Positions 48,601 to 57,899 of a DNA stretch of 64,000 bases are shown here, piece by piece. The position numbers and the translations under genes were made by a program. Origin of the DNA: Heliocidaris tuberculata (lineage: Eukaryota > Echinodermata > Echinoidea > Camarodonta > Echinometridae); assembly GCA_025618425.1 (NCBI GenBank), contig CM046838.1:43438019-43502018 (forward strand). The letters are read 5' to 3'. Each line of letters begins with the position of its first letter. Position 1 is the stretch's first letter. The notes beneath the pieces were generated by a model. That model was not told where the DNA came from, ran no database searches, and was given only the letters and a program-made list of their open reading frames with translations.

Positions 48601-50752
48601 CAAAACTCTGATTGTTCAGTTCGTCACCTTGCTTTGCTTTAACATTTCAATCCTCTGTGTCATATCGGTTGACCATTGGACATCTGACCCGGAAATGAAA
48701 GGGAAATCATGCATGGCATTGTTGGTAATTTTTCACTACACTGCCTTGTCGTGTGGTTTCTTGATGAACGTGCGGCTCTTTAGTTTTTACCTCGCCTTCA
48801 TCCAGAACCGAAACATGGATTCACCATTGTACCGACGTAAAGCTGCATTGTGGGTACTTGGTAAATGACTGATGTTTGTTTTGATATTTTTCCCAGTATT
48901 GTTTTATTGCAGAAAAAGTCTTGCGTAGTCATAAAACATGCATGTACAACGTTTTGTTGAAGTAAAAATATCTTTTACAGTGATCTAACATGCATAAATC
49001 CCACCATAGGCTCTTTTGAGATATAAAGAATGTCGTGTGGCAAAGGAGATGATTATTTATGCTAGTTCGGTCGCAAAAGATTAGCAATGATGCGAATATA
49101 CTAACATTGCAGCTTATATCCAAGAAATGAGATAAAAATGAGATAAAAACCCAAAAGACATCTGTTGTCGGATGCAATTACGTCCGTGTTGTAGGTAACA
49201 GCATAGATTCAGATGATGATTCGCAAAATCTTACTACTCCATTTTCAGCTCTCCCAGGTATTATAGTGTTCATAACTACTGTCGTTGCAAGAAGTGATTA
49301 CGTATTCACAGAAGGGTAAGCATTGTACAATATTTGATTGCCTTATGATAATCAGAATCAACTGGAGAAGCCACTTATGACTTCTTCACTGTCTAATATT
49401 GCAGCAACGCTTCATTATCGTAATAAGCTACAAAATCACCTGGAAATCTTGCTTTAAATGTCTGTATACCATTTTAGTAATGTTTCTAATTATCTCTAAC
49501 CCCATGTTCTTGATTGGTATTTCATACCAGTAGACGTAAATGAAATCATAGTACCGGTAAGCTAAATGATATTTATTTTCATGTTCTTAACAGGTGTTTC
49601 TTGTACATGCAGTATATGATTGGAGGTGTAGTGATCCCCCTTGGTCTCATCTTCCTCTTGAATGCAATGATTTTGATCCGAATCCGTTTTCCTTCAAATC
49701 GCTTGTCACCAGATCCTCAGGAACAACATATAGACAACAAGGAAGAGCCAAGATCTGAGAACAGAGTGCACACATGGATCACAGTCTGCGATTTCATTAT
49801 GTTATGTCTTTCTTTGACATTGGGACACCTCTTCGTAATTTCACCCGACGATCAGACTGTCAGGCTAGTGCTAGTGGGATACACAGTTCTGCATGGCTTA
49901 TCCTTCATTATCTTGCATTGCCTTATTCCACTGGATGCCCGAAAAGAGTTGAAAGGAATCTTCTATTTCTGTCGGTTGACGTCTCTTCACAACGCTACCC
50001 CATTTTTCCAGCGGTCGGTGATTGCGCGTGCTGTCGATCAGAGAAATATCCCAGATAATGCACAATCGCAAAATGATGTCGACATCATCCTTGAATCCGA
50101 AAGAGAATCAGGGTCTCTCGTCCACAATTCTCCCGAAACATATCTTCATCCAAAATTTCCTGTACCCCGCCCAACGTTAGGTGAAGCTCTTACTCCTGGA
50201 CCCTGTACTACACGCAAGCCACTTGGATCAGTCGTTCTCGGATGTGACCCCTTTCCAAGATCACCACTACTTAGTCTCCGGCCTATTCACAGCGCTGGTG
50301 AAAACCTGACTCGTAGACCAGACTGGAATTCTGATTGTTATACACATACGTTTTCCAGATCGGACACCCCCATATTACCAGATATTCAGAGGAAGACTAG
50401 CTTCACCTGTGAAATTCCAGTGAAATCTGCCTGTGACGAGGAAGTATTGTCGAGCCTTCCAACTGGAAGTTCTTCAACTCAGTCGGAAGACGACCAGAGC
50501 AAGAGTGATGAGGATACACGGTCTTCTAATTGGTCTTTATTTACCGAGCATGGTTTGTCATCAAAGTCAGATGACGTTGATGTTCACCCTAGTTCCGACA
50601 CCCTGGAGATGGTGGCGTCTGATAAAACCTCTACGGATCGATTGCCCTCCACGGACATGAAACATTGTCAAAAGATGACCAAAACGGACTTGTATTACAC
50701 CAGTAACGCAGACAGAGAGTTCACACGGGAATCATTCTTTGACTCCGTGTAG
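35325..50752 (+). CDS. SRCR-domain seven-transmembrane receptor (adhesion-GPCR type), 12-exon gene
   Basis: Coding segments: 35325-35730, 38547-38867, 39390-39710, 43247-43579, 43943-44278, 45270-45602, 45941-46663, 47177-47466, 47969-48090, 48577-48860, 49249-49315, 49594-50752. All junctions have GT/AG and matching phases, and the total is 4,695 nt (1,564 residues). Layout: signal peptide (about 1-27), six SRCR domains (about 28-683), Thr/Ser-rich stalk (684-1021), seven TM helices (about 1037-1295), cytoplasmic tail. SRCR domains bind proteins, glycans or microbial surfaces. The TM block has family-B features: a cysteine at the top of TM3 (KGKSCMALL), an ECL2 cysteine (EGCFL), and a TM7 ending LHGLSFIILHCLIP. 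No GAIN/GPS precedes TM1. It presumably acts at the plasma membrane as a ligand-sensing receptor. Ligand and coupling are unknown. The link between ectodomain and TM exons rests on splice phase, not on transcript data. Confidence 0.85.
36068..36984. mobile_element. MITE with TTGGGTAA-rich body, in intron 1
   Basis: The ends CACTCTTAAAA and TTTTTTAAGAGTG are inverted repeats. The body is filled with TTGGGTAA, TTGGGCAA and complementary TTGCCCAA words, so each strand can fold on itself at many points. A GGATA-type minisatellite (about 36515-36590) sits in the middle. No coding capacity. Confidence 0.8.
36985..38080. other. Intron 1, no gene
   Basis: AT-rich. A ~75-bp segment with TTTACGAAGCAAAATGGATA is duplicated at about 37425 and 37503. 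Nothing else is recognised. Confidence 0.5.
38080..38180. repeat. (TA)n(TG)n microsatellite in intron 1
   Basis: A TA run followed by a TG run, about 100 bases. It is followed by a phrase CTTTCGGCTCTTGGCCTTCTT and a duplicated ~70-bp block with GCTAGATCAAACAGAA, which look like the tail of a retroelement. Confidence 0.9.
38547..38867 (+). CDS. Receptor exon 2: SRCR 2
   Basis: 107 residues, phase 1 in and 1 out. LRLTGGATPNEGRVELMV opens the domain. Six cysteines: SLCR, MFCK, MKCP, GSCT, FSCS, VACD. Its closest relative in the window is pseudo-exon 29534-29857. The acceptor is preceded by a (TA)n run of about 50 bases instead of a pyrimidine tract. Confidence 0.88.
39390..39710 (+). CDS. Receptor exon 3: SRCR 3
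   Basis: 107 residues, phase 1-1, preceded by a strong pyrimidine tract and TTCAG, followed by GTAAGT. It reads VTFRLSNGFGPHEGHVEYF with six cysteines (GVCG, VLCR, IVCS, QCRL, FCDV, ISCD). The 3.5-kb intron that follows contains an inverted repeat, a LINE relic with a 112-bp MITE, and a 1-kb element. Confidence 0.9.
40282..41090. repeat. Inverted repeat in intron 3
   Basis: The arm at about 40282-40350 (CACGGATGACTGAGTACC, then GTCAAAATCCATTTGT) matches the reverse complement of about 41020-41080. A sequence resembling a Tc1-type end, CAGTGCCTATGAAAA, lies outside it at about 40150. This may be a decayed DNA transposon. No transposase is recognised. Confidence 0.6.
41640..42000 (-). mobile_element. 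LINE reverse-transcriptase relic carrying a 112-bp MITE
   Basis: On the - strand, the flanks of the small MITE join into a frame with NFFNLSRLRSLQ and YADDSAL, reminiscent of a LINE polymerase core, followed by stops. It is short and degenerate, so the family is not assignable. Confidence 0.5.
41846..41957. mobile_element. 112-bp hAT-type MITE with perfect 8-bp duplication
   Basis: The ends CAGAGGCGGCGGAACGTCGG and its complement pair for about 20 bases. TCCTGGAG is duplicated exactly at 41838-41845 and 41958-41965. This is the smallest element of the hAT-like group in this window. Confidence 0.92.
42091..43116. mobile_element. 1.0-kb element with CACGAT-rich ends, in intron 3
   Basis: The left end TTATGTTGGGTTTACACTAG and the complement of the right end (TTATGTTGGGTTTATACTGG) match, and both continue with spaced CACGAT/ATCGTG words. 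The middle has an (ATC)n(AAT)n tract. It ends about 130 bases before exon 4. Open frames of about 95 codons on both strands match nothing I know. Confidence 0.85.
43247..43579 (+). CDS. Receptor exon 4: SRCR 4
   Basis: 111 residues, phase 1-1. It reads DVRLTGGSGDHEGRVEVFF with six cysteines (KICG, VVCR, VNCL, TSCS, RFCQ, VTCT). FNGTWGKICG has an N-glycosylation sequon. The acceptor is TTTCTTTCTAG and the donor is GTAAGA. Confidence 0.92.
43943..44278 (+). CDS. Receptor exon 5: SRCR 5
   Basis: 112 residues, phase 1-1, acceptor CTCTCTCCCAG. It reads VDLRLVNGSGSYEGQVEFF with six cysteines (KICG, VFCR, LKCT, TDCR, NCDS, ISCE). The donor is the weaker GTTTGA. The ~1-kb intron behind it holds a 178-bp tandem duplication. 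Confidence 0.9.
44870..45180. repeat. 178-bp tandem duplication in intron 5
   Basis: TTTGGTACTCTTTTCCTTCA at about 44876 recurs at about 45054. Both copies continue through CATGGGCGAACACGGATTAA with about 93% identity. Confidence 0.88.
45270..45602 (+). CDS. Receptor exon 6: SRCR 6
   Basis: 111 residues, phase 1-1. It reads SIRLVGGRDTFEGRAEIFY with six cysteines (SICA, LMCR, LDCS, KSCR, GYCN, VQCD). It is the last SRCR before the stalk. A long G run lies in the following intron at about 45685. Confidence 0.92.
45941..46663 (+). CDS. Receptor exon 7: Thr/Ser-rich stalk
   Basis: 241 residues, phase 1-1. Extremely rich in Thr and Ser (for example VRTTTVSTTKPPTAEAVTT and TVTTSTTTTV), with scattered Pro and no cysteine in the stalk itself. 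This is typical of a heavily O-glycosylated, extended mucin-like spacer. The acceptor is TTTTCAG and the donor is GTAAGC. Confidence 0.88.
47177..47466 (+). CDS. Receptor exon 8: stalk, continued
   Basis: 97 residues, phase 1 in and 0 out, joining exon 7 in frame directly. More Thr/Ser-rich sequence (STTASLSTAKDSTTTSMTT). It has none of the Cys/Trp pattern of a GAIN domain and no His-Leu-(Ser/Thr) cleavage triad. Confidence 0.85.
47969..48090 (+). CDS. Receptor exon 9: pre-TM segment and TM1
   Basis: 40 residues, phase 0 in and 2 out. NFHKRPTPASQWSNNN is followed by TM1 (ALYAGYITSTASVLFTLIVY) and the start of the first intracellular loop (LLARK). The short pre-TM stretch has no GPS cysteines. 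Confidence 0.88.
48577..48860 (+). CDS. Receptor exon 10: TM2 and TM3
   Basis: 95 residues, phase 2 in and 1 out. KIRNTTHGKTLIVQ joins TM1 to TM2 in the manner of adhesion GPCRs. TM2 is VTLLCFNISILCVIS. KGKSCMALLVIFHYTALSCG gives the conserved cysteine and TM3, with a HY pair like the LHY seen in adhesion GPCRs. The exon ends in the approach to TM4. Confidence 0.9.
49249..49315 (+). CDS. Receptor exon 11: TM4
   Basis: A 67-nt exon, phase 1 in and 2 out, encoding LPGIIVFITTVVARSDYVF: TM4 and the start of the second extracellular loop. The acceptor is ATTTTCAG and the donor is GTAAGC. Confidence 0.85.
49594..50752 (+). CDS. Receptor exon 12: TM5-TM7 and cytoplasmic tail
   Basis: The exon opens with the loop-2 cysteine (GCFLYMQ). 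TM5 is GGVVIPLGLIFLLNAMILI, TM6 is ITVCDFIMLCLSLTLGHLF and TM7 is LVLVGYTVLHGLSFIILHCL. The tail of about 270 residues is Ser/Asp/Glu/Pro-rich, with many potential phosphorylation sites (SSSTQSEDDQSKSDED), and ends FFDSV, which fits a class III PDZ ligand. The stop is TAG at 50750-50752. I did not find a clear AATAAA nearby. Confidence 0.9.
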
Positions 50753-51360
50753 TATATAATGAAGTAGAATCTTCGACGTAGATATCGAATGAATATGAAC
50801 ATTTATTCCAGGAAAACTGGAAGAATTCAAGTGTTGTTTGACAGTCACTGAGTGCCACATTAGAGAACATGCGTTTGCACTATTAAGCTGAGCGGCCTCC
50901 TCAGCCCTGTGTAGAAGTGTCTGTTAATTATTTTACCAAAATTGACTTACAACTCTTGAACGAAACGCTCAATTCTAGTATTGCCAATTGCATTCTAGGC
51001 GTTATTTATCGACGTATCAGCAATGGGTCAATACCAGCTTGATGTGATAGTTACATCATTAAAAAAAATGAAAATTTCATTCAAAAGCTTGACAAAGTTG
51101 TAATGGCACGCTCAGAACTCTGTTTCAGATCTCCTTTGCTCTGTTCTGCTAAAGAAAAAAAAAAGGGTTTCGAGCGCAAAATGAGTGTATCATGTACTTA
51201 AACCGAAGGATGCGGGGGCCCTATTGTTCTTTGCTTACTGCAGCACGAATTCTATTGAATCGATCAATAGTTGGCCTGATCGATGCTAGTGAAATAGCGC
51301 CTCGTATGAGCCGGGCTGTTCAGGTAATCGGTGTTGCCTAAACCACCGATGCCATCAAAT
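50753..51360. other. 3' flank of the receptor gene
   Basis: Probable 3' UTR and flank with no open frame of note. No canonical poly(A) signal was seen in this stretch. Confidence 0.4.
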
Positions 51361-51655
51361 GTATGGAAGCAGGAACCCGTCAAAAACATCACTGCCCGTC
51401 ATGTCGTAATTCGAATTACTACACGACGTTAAATAATTACGTCATGTAGTAATTCCATTTATGACATGACGCAAATAATTACGTCGTGTAGTAATTCGAA
51501 TTACTACATGACGCTATTCCGAATTACTGCTCAACTATTTAACGTCGCGACATTAAATGATTTAGTGTCGCTACATTAAATAATTAAGGTCGTGTAGTAA
51601 TTCGAATTACGACATGACGGGCAGTGATGTTTTTGACGGGTTCCTGCTTCCATAC
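51361..51655. mobile_element. 295-bp fold-back element
   Basis: The ends GTATGGAAGCAGGAACCCG and the exact complement pair for about 80 bases, through TCATGTCGTAATTCGAATTA. The centre is made of further short palindromes (CGTAATTCGAATTACTAC). AAAT lies on both sides (51357-51360 and 51656-51659). No coding capacity. Confidence 0.9.
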
Positions 51656-52039
51656 AAATGTCGCATTCAGTGTAATCACGCATTGTTTACAATTTATGTG
51701 CATTAATGAATGTTTAGTATGAAAGATGAGGATCTTGATCTTTGAAGATTCAAGTTTATCACGTGTTTTTAAAGACTTTATTAAAAGTTCCCGCAAAATC
51801 TAAAAAAGAAAGGGGGAAAAAAGGCTTTGCGCATTGTTGTTGTGTGGCCTATTTCAGAAAATGGCCATGATTATGTTACCCTGATATTTTGGGATCGTAA
51901 TGTGTGAGAACTGCAGTTTATATAATTTTCAAAATCAGGATAACATGCCTTGATAAATCCTTATGAAATATAGCAACAGTTGCCACCCACACACTGGTGT
52001 AGCCAGCAGCGTAAGTGAAAAGGCTGCGGTTAACATTTT

Positions 52040-52240
52040 GGTATTTGTCGCTTTTTGAAAGGGAACACACTGGTTGTCATTCCCAAAACAATTTCTATCC
52101 TTATATTTGAATTCAAATTAAAGATCTATTTGGGTCGTAGTTTTTGTCGTTTTTTGAAAGGGAACACACTGGTTGTCATTCCCAAAACAATTTCTATCCT
52201 TATATTTGAATTCAAATTAAAGATCTATTTGGGTCGTATG
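52040..52240. repeat. ~101-bp tandem duplication
   Basis: GAAAGGGAACACACTGGTTG occurs at about 52058 and 52159, and the copies are nearly identical through AAAGATCTATTTGGGTCGTA. The 73-codon open frame across it is the duplication read through. Confidence 0.92.
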
Positions 52241-52480
52241 GCATCTTTTATCTTTAATTTTTTTTTTACTCGGTAAGCAGTGAATATTGAGAGGGGTTTT
52301 TATGATGCGTATAATATAAGTAATAGTAAAAATTTGTAGTTGTTATTTTGGTAACCATGGTGTCATTCCTCTAGAATCGTTAAGAATTCCAAGGGGTTGA
52401 ACGTGAATGTATTGTTTTCCACTTTGAGTAAAGTTATTTCCTTTCCTATTGATTCCTGTTATTGAATTGTATATGGTTAA

Positions 52481-54139
52481 CAGTGTAGTAAAATCACGCA
52501 AAACCGTTATAACGCAAACCCGTAATAAATTGACGTCAAAATAGTTAATCGATTACCAGGAGATCACTCTCCGCGCTCCACTGTGCAAGAGAATTTGCAC
52601 GCAAACCCTATGTGAATGGAGAAGGCATAAACGATTCCAAGATGCGTTCTCAATCTTTAAATTCACAGGGACGGCTTGAAAAGCAAAGGGACGGCTGCAA
52701 AATACGATACTTTTAAAGAAAAATATATACTTGATCAATCTATCCGCGCCGAATTTTTTTTCCCCGTGGCGTTTTGCTATAAATCAATCAAAATCATAAT
52801 TCATCTTTTGCAAGCAGCTGAAAAGAACGCCTGATAGACGCAATGACAGTCGTTGTTTGTCAAATATCCACGTGTGTATGATGACCAACACGGCTGGCGT
52901 GGAAGCAGTACTATAGTATTTCTTTGTTTTTCTTCTCTCTATCTTCATTCTTTTCTGATGAATTTCTTTGTTTTTCTTCTCTCTTGTCTTCTTTTTCTAA
53001 TGTATTCCTTTGTTTTCCCTCTGTCTTTTATCTTAATGTATTTCTTTGTTTTTCTTCTCTGTTTCTTCTTTTGATTTCTTAATGTATTTCTTTGTTTCTC
53101 TTCTATCTTCTTCTTTCCCTTATGTATTTCTTTGTTTTTCTTCTCTCTTCTTTTTCCTTATGTATTTCTTTGTTTTTCTTATCTCCGTCTTCCTTTCCTT
53201 TTGTATTTCTTTGTTTTTCTTCTCTTTGTCTTCCTTTTTTCCTTATGTATTCCTTTGTTTTTCTTCTCTCCGTCTTACTTTCATTATGTATTTCTTTGTT
53301 TTTCTTCGCTCTTTTTTCCTTATGTATCCTTTTGTTTTTCTTCTCTCTGTCTTCCTTTTTCCTTATGTATTTCTTTGTTTTTCTTCTATCTTCTTTATTC
53401 CTTATGTATCTCTTTGTTTTTATTCTCTCTGTCTTCCCTTTTTCCTTATGTATTTCTTTGTTTTTCTCCGCTCTTCTTTTTCCCTTATATATTTCTTTGT
53501 TTTTGTTCTCTCCGTCTTCCTTTCATTATGTATTTCTTTTTTTTTTCTTCCATCTTCTTTTTTCCTTATGTATTTCTTTGTTTTTATTCTCCATATCTTC
53601 TTTTTATTTCTTTATGTATTTCTTTGTTTTTCTTCGCTCTTCTTTTTTCCTTATGTATTCCTTTGTTTTTCTTCTCTCCGTCTTCCTTTCATTATGTATT
53701 TCTTTGTTTTTCTTCACTCTTCTTTTTTCCTTGTGTATTTCTTTGTTTTTCTTCTCTGTCTTCCTTTTTCATTATGTATTTCTTTGTTTTTATTCTTTAT
53801 ATCTTCTTTTTCCTTATGTATTTCTTTGTTTTTATTCTTTATATCTTCTTTTTATTTCTTTATGTATTTCTTTGTTTTTCCTTCTCTCTGTCTTTCTTTT
53901 CCTTATGTATTTCTTTGTTTTTCCTTCTCTCTGTCTTCCTTTTTTCCTTATGTATTTCTTTGTCTTCTCTCTGTCTTCCTTTTCAGTATGCACAACACTT
54001 GGGTCAAATACGGGCAAACGACTAATAAGAGACTAGGAAAATCGCTAGACCGTTCGACCTCGCTGTTCGGGGCTTACGTAACAATCAGCAAATATAACGC
54101 TAAACCGTTATAACGGTTTTGCGTGATTTTACTACACTG
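52481..54139. mobile_element. 1.66-kb inverted-repeat element enclosing a T-rich minisatellite
   Basis: The left end CAGTGTAGTAAAATCACGCA and the right end are reverse complements for about 33 bases, through AACCGTTATAACG. The 5-bp GTTAA flanks both ends (52476-52480 and 54140-54144). About 1.07 kb of the inside (52915-53985) is a minisatellite built on TATGTATTTCTTTGTTTTTC. No transposase. Confidence 0.9.
52915..53985 (+). repeat. TTTCTTTGTTTTTCTTCTCT minisatellite
   Basis: About 18 imperfect units of roughly 57-65 bases, each with TATTTCTTTGTTTTTCTTC. All three + frames stay open for about 300 codons because T-rich sequence lacks stops, giving repetitive Phe/Leu/Ser peptides such as MYFFVFLLS. 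I do not call this a gene. Confidence 0.9.
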
Positions 54140-54169
54140 GTTAATGTCTACTATCTTGAAATTTTTCTT

Positions 54170-54610
54170 CTACCGATTGGAACCGAACAGAGTTATGTCA
54201 ACAAGTGTCCAGTCAAGAAATTGCTATCGTTTTTTGGTTTACCAAACCTCTCCTCGCGTACCTCGTTATACATATATGTGCACACATTGCATTATTTTGT
54301 ATATAATTATCATGTTAACATCATATCCTTAATTGGTGATACGCCATAGTTGTACATATCTTATTGATCAATTGATAGTTTCTTCCTATTGGAACCGAAC
54401 AGACTTAAATGTCGATAGGTGTCAAGTCAAGAAATTGCTATTCTTTCCACTTTTTTTCTCTCTCACTAAACCCCTTCGCTCGTTCCTGGTTATACATAAT
54501 TACGTGCATATATCATGTATATTGCATTATTTTGTATCATTTATAATTACCATTGTAATAGCATATCTCTTATTGGTGATATGCCATAATTATACATACA
54601 TCATTGATTA
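54170..54610. repeat. ~211-bp tandem duplication
   Basis: ATTGGAACCGAACAGA at about 54176 recurs at about 54388. Both copies continue through GTCAAGAAATTGCTAT and a block ending TTGGTGATA-GCCATA, with moderate divergence. Confidence 0.8.
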
Positions 54611-54639
54611 GTTGATTGTTTCGTCATGTTTGAAAAATG

Positions 54640-55200
54640 TATGTGTTGCCTTTGATCCTGCGACTTTGAACTTCTTACAGACATGTCAAAGTCAAGTGTT
54701 TTTTGTGACCCATTTCGATTTCAAAATTCCTGGGTTATATTCTCTTATCAGAAAATGTCACTATAAAAATTACGTAAATTACAATATTAGCAATGTATGT
54801 ATATGTTTTTATTCATTGAACTTCATTGACAAATCCATCAATATTTTGTTCGAATATTATATCAACAATCAGAACAACAGTGATAATAATAATGATAAGA
54901 GTAACACAGTCGTGACAAAAACAGAATAATATATCGTGAGTATAGCATTCAAAACATTAAATCTGTCAAATGAAAAATAATAATTCTATGTCCACAGACT
55001 TATACCTACAAAAAAATTGACGAAACTAAACAGCAATTGGATTTTAAATTGACTAAGGTTGCTTCGCATCTACCCAGTATTGTATAATTAACTGTGAAAC
55101 TATTTAGATGTTACAGTGTAACGTGGAGATAACATTACTACATTAGATTTTATGTATACATCTATAGCATTTTCTATGATGGGGTGTGATTACATTTATT
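54640..55200. other. No gene seen
   Basis: AT-rich DNA with an open frame of about 100 codons (54612-54929) that matches nothing I know and ends in an Asn-rich simple repeat. Confidence 0.4.
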
Positions 55201-55207
55201 AAAAGAA

Positions 55208-55860
55208 TTACACAAAATTACACCTTGTATTACACTGCTTTCCCTTTTTTTGACTTCTATACCACCTTTCACTTTCTTTCGCACTTTTGAACGTCGTTGG
55301 GGTTGGGGATAATCTTACAACTTCCGGTAAGCAGTTAATTTCTTTACTCACCGAGTAACTGAAACTTTTCTCTAAGACTTTGAGATGGTGACCAGCAGGA
55401 AGGTACAGTTTTACGAGAAGAGGCACTTCTTTTGGCTCTTGTATGCGTTTCATGAACATACTGAAATAATTTTGTCATGTATGCTGGGGTAAGATTGTAC
55501 AGGGATTTAAATATTATAGTTGATTTTCTGGATGCAACACGGTCGTTAATGGGCATCCACTTCAATCTGTCAAAGAATGGTTTTGAAGGAGACCTACAAG
55601 GTGCATCACAAATCATTCTCGCTGCTCTCTTTTGTATTTGAATTATCTTTGCACAGCCCCAGAAAAGTTACAGTAATCTAAGTTAGATAATATTTGAGCA
55701 TGATGGAATTTGATTCTAGCATCTATTGGTATAAAGAGGGGTTTAATTTGCCTAAACTTGGCTAGGAGGAAGCTTAACAGTAGATGTAACTTATCGACTT
55801 GGTTTTTATAACTTAGATGTTAATGATGATGGTATATCTTTACTCCTAGTAGTGTTTGGT
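55208..55860 (-). mobile_element. LINE C-terminal fragment
   Basis: On the - strand, successive frames encode AKFRQIKPLFIPIDARIKF, IIQIQKRAARMICDAPC, FFDRLKWMPINDRVASRKS, LYNLTPAYM and VSKEINCLPEVVRLSPT. These are recognisable pieces of the region after the polymerase in CR1/L2-type LINEs, with two frameshifts. Confidence 0.82.
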
Positions 55861-55872
55861 TTGTAGTACTTT

Positions 55873-56267
55873 CCAGGGGCGTATATAGCGCGGGGGGGGG
55901 GGGGGATGGGGGTATGCATCCCCAACTTTTCAGGTGGGGGTAAGTGTATACAAACATCCCCCCCGGTTTCACCCCCGCCCCCCCCCCAAAAAAAAGAAAG
56001 AAAATGGTGGAAAAATATGCATTTCTATTATATGTTGCAGATAAATATAATTTGATATATGATATTTATTAATATCATTCAAATCTATATGTTCTTTATT
56101 TCAATATAGGTAATTATTATTTATTCATTTATGTACAATACTGTAAATTTATTTGAATTTATTCTGATTTTCCCGATATATTTTTATACTACTAGAAAGT
56201 GAAAACCATGCATCTACTTCAAATGATACAAACATGGGTGTTGATCTGGGAGGGAAATGGAGGTATA

Positions 56268-56298
<31 letters not shown>

Positions 56299-56370
56299 TT
56301 TTTAATAAAGTGGGGGGGGGGGGGGTGGCCTGTGTTACCATCCCCTAATATATTTTGAGGTGATTTTCAT

Positions 56371-56416
<46 letters not shown>

Positions 56417-57460
56417 GATATATATTATATACATTATAATGCAGAAAAATAATTTAGATTAAAAGTACATGTAACCATTCTCGATTTAGAGGGTTCAGTC
56501 GGTAACTTTCCTTTATAATGCAATTTTGCCACACTCCTGTTAGTGGTAATACTAACAATTTTCAAAATTGAAATGAAAATATAGTCACAGGAATCGAATG
56601 TGGTAGGGAAAGAGGGAATACAGCACCCCCAATATTTACAGAGGATGATGACCTGTGTCATCATCACCACCCAACTATACACAGAAGAATGATGAAATGA
56701 CAATCATAACATGTAGACCCGGTCAGAAGCACCGCTGGGGGGGGGGGGGGGGGTTGCATGTGGGCACAGTGCCTCTACTTTTCCCTTTAACTTCAGATAA
56801 GTACCTCCATTTTTCTTTCCAATAAGTTCCCGTTCATATTCTTATAAGTGCCCATTTTGATAATTACCCTCATCCCTCACCTTACCTTTGATAAATAATC
56901 CTGTTTCAACAAGAGCATTTATCCCTTTTAATCCCTTTTAACCCTTTTAATGTAACAAGTCAGTTTTTTTTTCTTTGTAATATATAGGCACTGATTTATT
57001 TTTCCTACTTTATAATAACATTCCCGTTCTTTTAAATGCCCCTTTTCACCTCTGATAACCTTTTCTACCTTTTCTACACATTCATTAATTTTTTTCTAAT
57101 AAGTGTCCTTTTCCCCATGATAAGTACCACGTTTCCCTTTCCCATGAAATGTGCCCCTAATTAAAGGGACATAAAGACAATATTCCCAAATGCTCGCTCG
57201 CTACGCTCGCTCCTATTAAAAGTATAGCTTATTAAATAAATTTTCATGGTGAAATTTTGCAAATGAAACCCCATCAGAATTGTGTTTCCCCGTTTTCATA
57301 TTACAATGTAGTTGCGACCTCACAAATTTTGAATATTTTTTGCACGCTCGCTCAATATTCAAATCATTCTACAAAAATGCAAAGCGTGATGCTAAAGTTG
57401 TATCTTGGACATGTAAAGAGAAAAACCATGTAAAGGTTTACACACCCTCACCCCATCGGG

Positions 57461-57520
<60 letters not shown>

Positions 57521-57550
57521 TTCCTTTCACATTGTACTAAGTACTTATTT
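55873..57550. repeat. Simple repeats and MITE remnants; no gene
   Basis: Contains CAGGGGCGTATATAGCGCGG plus a G run at 55873, which resembles a hAT-type MITE left end without a matching right end. Also present are (TA)n runs at about 56264-56290, 56377-56411 and 57464-57518 and several G runs (55897, 56311, 56738). Confidence 0.6.
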
Positions 57551-57559
57551 CCACGAGAG

Positions 57560-57890
57560 CTGTTGTATATGTTATTTCCTTACAATTATATATATATATA
57601 TTTATATATATATACATGTGTGTGCATCTTTGTGTGTGTGTGTGTATGGTCCTTGAGGGAAATCATACCCCCACATATGAGGACCTGTCTACGCCAATGG
57701 TACTCTCAATCTCCTGACCATTTATCTCTAATCTCAGCTCTTGAATGTCCAAAACGGCCCAGTTTTTGGAAAGTACATTATACCATGCTCTTTTAAAAAA
57801 AATTCTTTAGTGTTTATCACCATCTTTTAAAAATATATATATATATATTCATATGTAGCGTTTATCACCATTTTTTTGTTTGCACACCAT
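57560..57890. repeat. (TA)n/(TG)n microsatellites; no gene
   Basis: TA run at about 57587-57615, TG run to about 57645, and another TA run at about 57832-57849. Confidence 0.8.
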
Positions 57891-57899
57891 TATTCTATT

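Noticed and set aside
53046..54113. 355-codon open frame with Phe/Leu-rich repeats
   Set aside because: It lies in a T-rich minisatellite where all three forward frames are open. No domain, and stop codons are simply rare in such sequence.
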